A DNA stretch of 64,000 bases from Blepharisma japonicum. Its lineage: Eukaryota > Ciliophora > Heterotrichea > Heterotrichida > Blepharismidae. The notes below the pieces were generated by a model. That model made no database searches. It was given only the letters and a program-made list of their open reading frames with translations, and was not told the origin of the DNA. Location: positions 186,001-250,000 of the forward strand of contig CATKHK010000008.1 of assembly GCA_949751835.1 (NCBI GenBank). The letters are read 5' to 3'. Positions 55,412-64,000 of this stretch are shown in pieces. The position numbers and the translations under genes were made by a program. Each line of letters begins with the position of its first letter. Position 1 is the stretch's first letter.

Positions 55412-58400
55412 ATGGAAACATTTCAGTCTGATGAAAGTTATAGAAGTATTGCTCTTCAAGGATCCAGGCCAGTTGAGGGAAGTGATTTTATATCAAACAA
55501 AATCTCTTCATCAGATTTTAGAATCCTTTCAATCATAAAGGATGCTTTATTGATGCAGCTTCTGAAACTTTCAAATCTTTGATTTTTATTTGTTTCTGTT
55601 TTAGAATTAGTTTATGAAAAGAAAGGCTGAAACGTAATTGTTTTATTCAGCCTAATCCTCCTTTCTAACGCTTTGAGAGTTGCATATTGGAAATATTCAC
55701 TGTATAAAAATGACGAAAAATCGAATAAAAGCATCACTTCCGTATGAAATGGGGTTGGATTTGTCGAAAAATTATGGGAAAACTTGCTGGTTGGGGAAAT
55801 CATCTTGCTTAAAGAAAACGACATTATTCCAGCAGATATTCTTATTCTTGCAGTAGGAAATCAAGAATGCAAATGCTATGTCGATACTTTTGAAGTACTA
55901 GGTGAAAGAGATTTAAGAGTAAAAAAGCCAATAAAAAGTACTCAAGATATTATAAATTCTACAGAAATAAAGCAAGCTGCACAATTTCTAAAGAGATTAA
56001 ACGAAACTGTTAAAATATCCGAGCCAAGAAAAAATTTCCTTAAATTCAATGCAAAAATAAACATAAGGTCACCTAAGCCTGAACTAATATCTTATGAAAA
56101 TTATATTTTAAGAGGTGAAACATTAGTAAACACACCTTGAATTTTCGCAATGGCTGCTTATACAGGAGCTGAAACCAAAATTTACATGAATTCAAAATTT
56201 GAAACAAAGGTATCAAAACTTGACAAGACTTTAAATTTGATTATATATTGGCTGCTTTTATTAGTCATAATATTGACAGGAATTCAAGTCATAATAGGTT
56301 TATTATTAGGAAACACATTCTATAACAATCAAGCCGATTTAGTTTTCAGCTCAATACTTATCGTCCATCGTTTGATTCCTTCTTCTCTATTTCTTTGTAT
56401 AGAACTTTCTAGGGTTTTTCAAGCTTGGATTATTGAAAACAAATATAAAGGAATAAATTTTCTTAAAATTTCTGTAAATGAAGATTTAGGACAAGTAGAG
56501 TACATTTTAATTGATAAAACTGGAAGTTTAACGAAAAATGAGTTAGCCTTAAAAATTTGTGTAATTGGAGAAGAGCTGTATAAAATCGAAAAATTAGACG
56601 ATGAGGATAATGAAGATGGCTCGAATTCTTCATTAAAATTTCTAACACACAATCATATAGCAAGAGGTGATTCAAATGTCGGACTTCAAACATCTCGTCA
56701 GTTGAAATATTTAATCACCCATGATGAGATATGCAATGAGGAAACCAAAAATTTTATGTTGTGTATGGCTTTATGTAATAATGCGTTTCCAGTGTCTGAT
56801 ATAGAATTTACAGCTATTTTAGAAGATGATAGAATACTTGCTAAGTGCGCTCAAAATTTAGGCTTTAATATGATTTTCAGAACGCAAAATACTGCAGTTA
56901 TTGATATCAATGGAACTCCAATTACATACAAAATTTTAGGAGTACTGCCTTTTGCTCGAAATCAAAAAAGATCATTAATTGTGATTTCATTTCCAGGAAA
57001 AGAAGGATCTATTCTATTCGCGAAAGGAGAAAAAGAAGAAATGCTTGAGTTGTTTGATGATGAAGAAGAGAGTAAACATTTGGTGTTTAAAATTGTCAAG
57101 TCAAAAGATTTATCAAGCCTCAGAACTATAATTTTTGGATACAAAATGTTAACGCAGACTATGACTGATCAGTTTATATTAGATATAACAAATGCTAATT
57201 TGTCGCCAATTAATAAAGTTGGGAGAATAGAGTCTGTTTTTGAAAAAATTCAAAAAAATCTAAACTATCTTGGTATAGTTGGGCTTGATGATACAGTTTC
57301 TGAAAACTCTAAAGAATCAGTAAAACTATTATCTGATTTCGGAATCAAATTTTGGGTGCTTTCTGGGGATTCTGAAGAAAGTACTTTGAAAGCTGGAGTA
57401 AAATCATCATTACTTGAAGAAGCTGGGAGGATTGTTAAATTAAATGATTTATCTACAGAGCAGGCATGCATGGAAGAAATGTTAGAAAATATAAAATCTT
57501 GCATATTTCATGAAGATTATTCAGTAAATATTCCTGAGAATCCTAAGCTGCTTATATCAATGGATAGTATGATAACGAAGCCGAAGGGAACACGAACCGA
57601 AGACCTTTATGACAAATCTTCCGAATTTCAAATAGTTAAAAAAGTAAGTGACATCAGTAATCTGAAATTCAAGAAATTTAAAAGACGTAATACAAATTTA
57701 TTAAGGGGAAGAATTCTACCTTTAATTTCAGAGCCTGATTTAAACACAAATATGCTTTTTACAAAAAGTTATAACCATAATGCCATTAATTTTACTCTAT
57801 CTGTAGATAGTATAAGTTTGGAATCTGCGATCAAAACTAAGGAAAATAGGCAGTGTTTTGTTTCATTGCTTTTTGCTGCTAATGCAGTATTTTTTCATTC
57901 AATTTTACCAAATCAAAAACGAAAAGTTGTAAAATTATTAAAAAATAATTTTGATTTTAAACCTACAGTTTTAGCAGTTGGTGATGGCACTGATGATATT
58001 GGCATGCTTCAAGAAGCACATATAGGTGTTTCACTAAAAAGAAGCGTTTTTCATGATGCCCAGAACGCAAGCGATATTATGGTTGATAATCTATCCTGCT
58101 TAAAAGACCTAATTATATATGAAGGGCATAACTGCCATAATAGAATGCGGAGGATGGTTATGCTTTGCTTTTATGGAAATTTATTATTCACTTCTGTAAA
58201 TTTTTTATACAATGTTATTTTTGGCTTTTCTGCAAATCCATTAATTCCTGAAGACCTTGAAATAATTTTTGATCTGCTAGTCATGGTTATTCCAATGATT
58301 TGTTTCGGAATTTTTGAAAATATAACAAATATTAAGGATATTTTCGAATTTCAAAATTATTATTTTGAGTGTATTTATTCTGTGCCAGAAATGGCTAAAA

Positions 58401-61400
58401 GCATGATTTCTTCTATATTGTGAGGATTTTTTCAAGGATTAATTATAATACTTATTATGTTTACCTCAATAGGAGAAATTGCAAATGAAAATGGATTCAC
58501 TTGAAATTTTGATTTGTCAGGATTTGAAATTTATATAATAATTTATGTCCTTATTGGAATAACATCTGCGTGGGCATCGGGCAAATTGTCACTAATTCAA
58601 ATAGGATCTCAGATCTTTGTATTAGTTTTCTCATCTGTAATAATACTATTGCTTACATATAATCAACTCTCCAATGATCAGCTTATAGGAATTTCAGAAA
58701 TGCTTGGGGATTCATCTTTATCTTGGACTTGCATGATTTTTGTCCCAACTTATATGTTTTTAATTACTTATTCAGTTTTTTCTATTTATGAGAGCTTCAA
58801 ATATAAGAAGAGCCAAAAAATTGCAGCCCACGGATCTAATACCAAATGTATAGATATAAGACTAGAAAAGTATAGCAACTTTATTGGGGGAGTCTATAAT
58901 GAATCTTCAGATTGGGACAAGAAAATGAATCAATATACTTTTGATATTAATAAATATAAGCTGAAATTCATCTCAGAACATAGAGAACAAGACTACCAAA
59001 AATATGCTACAGAGGCAAATATACAATTTTATAGATATTATATGATGCTGAAATTGATAGCAATAATTGGAATCACAATATACAGGATTATTCAAGAAAT
59101 AGATAATCTTGATACCCTTAACTCTTTCTGAATTTTTATACCAGATCTAGTAATTACGATTCTAATATACACAGAATTCTGAAAAAAATCACTCAAAACA
59201 ATGATAGTTATAAACTTTTTGATTTATAACACCATAATTGTGATGAAAAATATTTTTATCCCATCAGTGCCCATTTTAGCAAGTGTTTATTTTTTCATTG
59301 GTTTCAGCCAATTTTGATATGAAATGATTATTTGTGGCTTAATTTATGCAGTTTCAGGATGTTCTGGAACTATTTATTATTTTTCTGAGATACTTGATGA
59401 AGAGCATGATGAAGTTGTTATCGGATCCATAGAATATATAATCACTTATGTAGGAGTTGCGCTAACATCAGCATTGATTGGATACACAATTGATAAGTCT
59501 AAAAGAAATGAGTATATAGTAAGTAACAAAGTGCATATTGAAGTAAATAAATTAACGAGCATTTTAAATTTGCTACTTCCTTCTCATGTATCAAGTCGTG
59601 TTAAAAATGGAGAAAGATCATTTGCCAAAGACCAAGGTATTGTAAGTGTGATTTTTTGTGATATGTGCAATTTTGACTCTATAGTAGCAAATTATTCTCC
59701 ACAAGAGCTAGCTTCTTTCCTTGATGATCTTTTCAGCAAATTTGATAAGTTATGTGAGCAGTCTGGAGTCTCTAAAATTGAAACAGTTGGAAAAACGTAT
59801 ATGGCTTGTGCAGGGCTCTCTATTTTTGAATCAGAAATTGACCCAAATTTAACTTGCGTTTCTCATGCAAGAAGAGCAATTGAGTTTGCACTTTTGGTCG
59901 TAAAGACAATTAAAACAATGAAGCTTAAAAATGGAGAAGAGTTAGCATTTAAAATTGGAATAAATAGTGGAAAAGTAACTGCTGGAGTTGTTGGAAATCA
60001 TAAGCCTCAGTTTTCTTTGATCGGAGACACAGTAAATACTTCAAGCAGAATGTGCTCAACTTGCACAGAAATTAATGGAATTCAGGTATCTATGGATACT
60101 TATGAACTACTTGAAGAGTCGGAAAGAAAAGGTTTGGAATTCTCAGCCAAAACTATTTATGCAAAAGGTAAAGGGGATATGGACACCTTTATGGTTAACC
60201 TAAATAGTAAAGAGGTTATCAAATCGGTAGAAGAAAATCATAAAAATCTTCAGCTAAGTCTTGATGTCCCTAATGCATCTACAGCATCCCCAAACTTTCA
60301 TTCAAGGCCTTCCTCAGCCTGCTCTTCTCAAGGCCAAACCGAATCTCAAAATAGATCTTCACTTATGTATGATCTTGATATCTATGAAACTAAAGAACTT
60401 TTTCAAAAAACGAGCACAGGGATTATCGAAAAGCCCAGCTTTTTTTCTTTGAGATGCCAAGAGTCCCAAAAAGAACGCAATTTCCGATTAGAAATTATGA
60501 AAAATAAGCTGCCATTTTACTATACAGCTCTCTCTATCGCAGTTTTAGGATTTTCTCTCTCAATTACTCCACTGGTTATTGAGAGTTTAGCTAATTATGA
60601 TGAATCAAAAGTTTTAGCCATAGCTGCATTATCCTTTGATATTGTTTTATTTGCATTTATGATTTATTTGCTAAGAAAATATCATCAAAAAAGATTTTTT
60701 TCATGGGTTTTGGAGTCTGCATATATTTTGGCAGTTGCTATAAGTTTAATCGGTACCTATTCAAAAGGTGATATTTACACTAATCTAGAAGTAATTTATA
60801 TGATGCACTGGATCTTGCTTATGGCTCATTGCTCTGATCTCTTTTTCCACTGAAATTTTATTATATGTCTTATTGTTGTTTCTCCTTGTGCTATCATACT
60901 TTATATGGAAATGAAAAGTTTTGATCGTGTTTTTATAATAATTATGATCACTTTTATTGCTATCGTATATTTTACATTATATCACAGAGAAAAGACAATG
61001 AGGAAATCTCATCTTTTAATAACAGCTGGAAAAAAAGAAATAGAAAAAACTGAACAATTATTGACGAATATGATGCCTCCTCATATATATCAGAGCTTGC
61101 GAAATGAAAATAATGCCGCAGAAAATATAAAAGATGTCACTTTAATATATGCAGATATTGTAGGTTTTACAGCCTGGTCCTCTACTCATTCTCCTGCTGA
61201 TATCGTAAAAAGACTCTCAGATCTATTTACAAGTTTTGATAAAAAGTGCGAAAAATTTCATATTTATAAAGTCCACACTATTGGGGATTGTTATGTAGCT
61301 ATGGGATATAAAGATAACAATCGAAACCCTCAGCAAGAATGCATCAATATGGTTAAATTCGCGAAATCAATGATAGAAATCATAGAAAAAGTCAATAATA

Positions 61401-61705
61401 AGTATAGAAGTCAGCTGAATATGAGGATTGGAATACACACAGGTGATATTATAGGGACCATTTCAGGAACAAATATTGTAAGATACGATGTTTACGGCTC
61501 AGATGTTTTAATTGCAAATAAGATGGAAAGCAATGGAGAAGCTGGAAAAATCTGTGTAAGTGAGGTGACAAAAAATTTAATTGAGTCTTCCCATCCAGAC
61601 TTATATCATTTTTCATTTTCGAAAGAAATTTCTTTACCTTCAGTCAACAGAACAATAAAATCATACATGCTGGCAGAGTTTTCTTCTGATGAGAATTCAC
61701 CGTAG
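55412..61705 (+). CDS. P4-ATPase/guanylyl cyclase fusion, copy 2
   Basis: A 2097-residue single-exon paralogue of the preceding gene, with the same domain order and the P-type Asp at the same residue number (368). Differences seen: the phosphorylation motif reads DKTGSLTKN rather than DKTGTLT, the hinge reads GDGTDDIG, and the cytosolic loop after PLISEPDLN differs. In the A domain both copies have VLGER where other P4-ATPases have LDGET. C1 keeps SVIFCDMCNF, KIETVGKTYMACAG and GDTVNTSSRM. C2 keeps YADIVGFT and IGDCYVAMGY. Cyclase parts are more alike between copies than the P4 loops, suggesting older duplication with retained cyclase function. The stop is TAG. Confidence 0.95.
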
Positions 61706-61794
61706 CCTTTATTTGTAAATAAATAATAAATCTAATTTAAATATTTCAAAAACCGTTATTTGAAAATGGGAGTCTGTCATCCATAATAATTATC

Positions 61795-62154
61795 ATGTCG
61801 AACAAGTGGAAATTCAATACCTTTGACTGTATGCAACACCCTGTTATGTGCTTATGGGCCTGGTGTGTCCCATGTGGTGGCTGCTGCATGCAAGCTTATG
61901 ATGCTCGAGAATGTGACAAAGACAATAAGAACGCATGCTTGATTGCGTGCCTTATGAGCTGTTGCCTTGGAGTTTATGGCGCTACTTTCAACAGATATCA
62001 GGTAAGAAACAAGCTACAACTTGAAGGAACTGTCCCTATGGACTTCTTATGCCACTGCTGTTGTGGATGCTGTTCAGTAGTCCAGGAATGGCAACAAGTT
62101 ATGGATACCAAGCACGGAAAGGCAAAAATAAACATTTGGGAAGTCGGAAAATAA
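61795..62154 (+). CDS. PLAC8-family Cys-rich protein
   Basis: A 119-residue protein, all of it one PLAC8 domain: WKFNTFDCMQHPVMCLWAWC, PCGGCCMQAYDA, ACLIACLMSCCLGVYGATFN, RYQVRNKLQLEG and FLCHCCCGCCSVVQEWQQV. PLAC8 proteins (placenta-specific 8, plant FW2.2/PCR) sit at membranes through Cys-rich hydrophobic patches and are linked to metal or Ca2+ transport and to cell size. Length and motif order are typical. It lies 89 bp after the second cyclase gene on the same strand. No TGA codon or intron. Confidence 0.9.
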   Translation: MSNKWKFNTFDCMQHPVMCLWAWCVPCGGCCMQAYDARECDKDNKNACLIACLMSCCLGVYGATFNRYQVRNKLQLEGTVPMDFLCHCCCGCCSVVQEWQQVMDTKHGKAKINIWEVGK

Positions 62155-62824
62155 AATCCTAAGTTTAAGAGAATATTTTTTAAGTTAAATCTTTGGTCAA
62201 GGCTTTAGTCCGTTTGTGGTGGGAAGATTATAAACTCACGCCAATGTGCGGGCTATAAGACTCTTTGAGAAATTGATGCAAGTAGTATAAAAAGTTAGAA
62301 GAAGATTAAAACTTAGATGGCTGCCGAGATTTGAAAGTCCAAAGAATAAGTGCAACGTCCAAGCTTCCAAAGCCACTTAATAAATTTAGCTGACTAAAAT
62401 TGAGAAGAAATTAAGTTATTGGACTGATCAGGTTTTTCAAATGCCCTCAGATGGAAAAAATTATTTATTTACTAGGCTTTGCCTTATTTCAATTCGTATT
62501 AGGATAGCTTTAAGATTTTTCTTCAGTTATCCTAAGCTTTAAAACTCATTTTATCGCTAAAATTATCTATTATCTTCTTTGGAGGATTATTAGAATTAAT
62601 AAATCACTTTAAATTGAGAAGTCACTTAAAATAATTATCTGGAAAAATTTGCCTGATATTGAGTTTTATTTGAAAATAAACTCGAAAACTAATTAAAGTT
62701 TAATTCAGTATTTTGGAGTTTCAAAATAAAATGGACTGGTATTTAAAATTAGTATAGCACTGTAAATAGCTATAATATATGTGGATTCAGCTATAAAGAA
62801 GTTAAAATAAGCAGATGCTAAAGT
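62155..62824. other. Intergenic with a GC-richer patch
   Basis: Between two convergent genes. About 62180-62450 is richer in G+C than other spacers (for example GTTTGTGGTGGGAAG and CACGCCAATGTGCGG) but has no long frame. The rest is AT-rich. It could hold a non-coding RNA or a worn gene fragment. Confidence 0.4.
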
Positions 62825-63949
62825 TTAATTAAGTTCTGCATTTTCTTGGTTAGCTTCGGTATTTCCATTTTCTCCTTCTTGCACTCGTTCATTTGGCTGT
62901 TGAGGCTCTTCCTCTTTTCCTTCTTCAACAATTGGTTCTTGCGGCTTTGGCTCTCCTTCTTCATTTTGTTCTATTCCTTTTTCACCTTCGCCCTCTTCTT
63001 TTACTATTTCTTCTTCCTTTGTTTCTTCTTGCTCATTTCCACCTTCATCAATAATTTGATTTCCAGTATCGACTTCTAGCCCTTCTTCCTCAATGCCTTC
63101 ATCTCTCACATACTCTTCAAAAGCTCCTTCATCATCTTTAAACAAAGACTGGTCCATCATAAACATAGTTTTTCCACTTATTCTCCCAAGCCTTTTATTT
63201 TCTTCAGCTTTGGCTTGCTCTCTCATTTCTTTCTGTTCGTTAATCCATTTCATAAATATTTCCAAAGTAACAGGAACTCCCCCTGGTGGCAAAGCTGATC
63301 TTTCTTCTTCTATTTTATACTCAATAGGGAGCTCCTCTTCTTCTGGAGCCATCTCCAAAGCTTTTTCTTCTTCTGATTTAATTACATATCCTTCAGGCAG
63401 TGCATGCTTATAAATGCAAGTGTCTCCATTAGGACATTTCCAAAACCATCCAAACTTATTAGACTCAACAGCTTCTAAGAAAAATTGGCAAGTGATGTCA
63501 TTATGGCATGTCCTTGTGTCTGTGTATAAATCAGGCTTTTCCAGCATAATTGGTTCACCTGACAAATCGTGTGAAAATTTGCATTTGTCGCCTTTCTTGC
63601 AAAATCCTTGCTTAAAGTAAGGACAAATTACAGCCTTTGCGCTGATATCATCAACTTTAGGGATCTCTACCACACTTTTGAAGAGTGAAGCTAACAGAGC
63701 GCTTTCAACCTTTGCCTTTTTCTTTTCTTCTTTGGCTGCGTGCTCTTGGGCAAGTCTAGCACTTTCTCCTCCTTTGTTAACACCAGTGACTTGAGTTTTG
63801 ACACCTTTGATGTATTTTTGAACAGATGCTGATTTGTTTTTGTTTTTTAAGCCAAAGGTCTTGTCTTCGATGACTTTCTGTTTGAATTTTTCTTCCTCAC
63901 GTTTCTTTTGTTTTTCTGCCTGCTTCTTTGGGTTTGCTTTTGCGGGCAT
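62825..63949 (-). CDS. ZC3H15: ZC3H15 / DFRP1 (Tma46-like) DRG-regulatory protein
   Basis: A 374-residue protein with no TGA or intron. The N-terminus is PKANPKKQ-like and Lys-rich, with the family block KTFGLKNKNKSASVQKYI and the conserved QVTGVNKGG. Two CCCH fingers follow: CPYFKQGFCKKGDKCKFSH and a second around FWKCPNGDTCIYKHALPEGY. The DFRP segment that binds the GTPase DRG1 is seen at LPPGGVPVTLEIFMKWINEQ, followed by RLGRISGKTMFM. The last ~100 residues are an acidic Glu-rich tail. The family stabilises DRG1 and works with it on ribosomes during translation. Start ATG at 63949; its promoter lies near the right edge of the window. Confidence 0.95.
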   Translation of the reverse strand: MPAKANPKKQAEKQKKREEEKFKQKVIEDKTFGLKNKNKSASVQKYIKGVKTQVTGVNKGGESARLAQEHAAKEEKKKAKVESALLASLFKSVVEIPKVDDISAKAVICPYFKQGFCKKGDKCKFSHDLSGEPIMLEKPDLYTDTRTCHNDITCQFFLEAVESNKFGWFWKCPNGDTCIYKHALPEGYVIKSEEEKALEMAPEEEELPIEYKIEEERSALPPGGVPVTLEIFMKWINEQKEMREQAKAEENKRLGRISGKTMFMMDQSLFKDDEGAFEEYVRDEGIEEEGLEVDTGNQIIDEGGNEQEETKEEEIVKEEGEGEKGIEQNEEGEPKPQEPIVEEGKEEEPQQPNERVQEGENGNTEANQENAELN

Positions 63950-64000
63950 ATTTTATTAGAAATTAACTATCAAGATTATGGTTTAATAAAGAAAATTAAG

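Noticed and set aside
1-64000. Telomere repeats, transposons, viral elements, rRNA, tRNA or CRISPR arrays
   Set aside because: Looked for and not seen: no CCCTAACA-type runs at the ends, no transposase or reverse-transcriptase frames, no spaced direct repeats.

Overview
The window looks like macronuclear DNA of a heterotrich ciliate, most probably Blepharisma. Three things point there. The DNA is AT-rich with short gaps between genes. TGA is read as tryptophan, because it occurs in frame at invariant Trp positions (Rab WDTAGQ, kinase DYWS/T, COMM, PH and MetAP2 regions), and only TAA and TAG end genes. The introns are 15 or 16 nt long (GTA...AG), and ten are placed here. Stentor shares the tiny introns but uses the standard code, so UGA=Trp together with 15-nt introns favours Blepharisma. 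A standard-code reading breaks most of these genes into pieces, so coordinates below join across TGA and across introns.

Layout. 0-9 kb: a CBM20-trehalose-6-phosphate synthase/phosphatase-like protein, a COMMD protein, TIM44, a secreted protein, a ubiquitin-like/ankyrin/PH/AGC-kinase fusion and a frame-disrupted dual-specificity phosphatase. 9-14.7 kb: GH47 mannosidase, a coiled-coil protein, an F-box/zinc-finger protein and a SAS-6-like head-domain protein. 14.7-19.5 kb: a gene-poor block with two tandem paralogues of unknown function and what may be a decayed tesmin/TSO1 CXC gene. 19.5-33.5 kb: a Rab GTPase, a PMCA-type Ca2+ ATPase, two coiled-coil proteins, a YCII protein, a CaMK-like kinase, an HMG-box protein, a CAMKL kinase, ribosomal protein eL24, methionine aminopeptidase 2 and a glutaredoxin. 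33.5-43.3 kb: a probable GPI-anchored DOMON protein, a kelch protein, an LRR protein, two unknown basic proteins, a sphingomyelinase/DNase I-fold phosphodiesterase and a compact HECT ligase. 44-62 kb: a cGMP-dependent protein kinase followed by two tandem P4-ATPase/guanylyl cyclase genes of about 2100 residues each, then a PLAC8-like protein. The window ends with the ZC3H15/DFRP1 homologue.

The most coherent functional unit is the cGMP block at 44.1-61.7 kb: two large membrane cyclases that should make cGMP, and the kinase that should read it, all on one strand. Two smaller themes are Ca2+ handling (PMCA pump, CaMK with a basic calmodulin-binding-like tail) and signalling kinases with unusual domain sets. 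No tRNA, rRNA, transposon, viral element, CRISPR array or telomere repeat was recognised.
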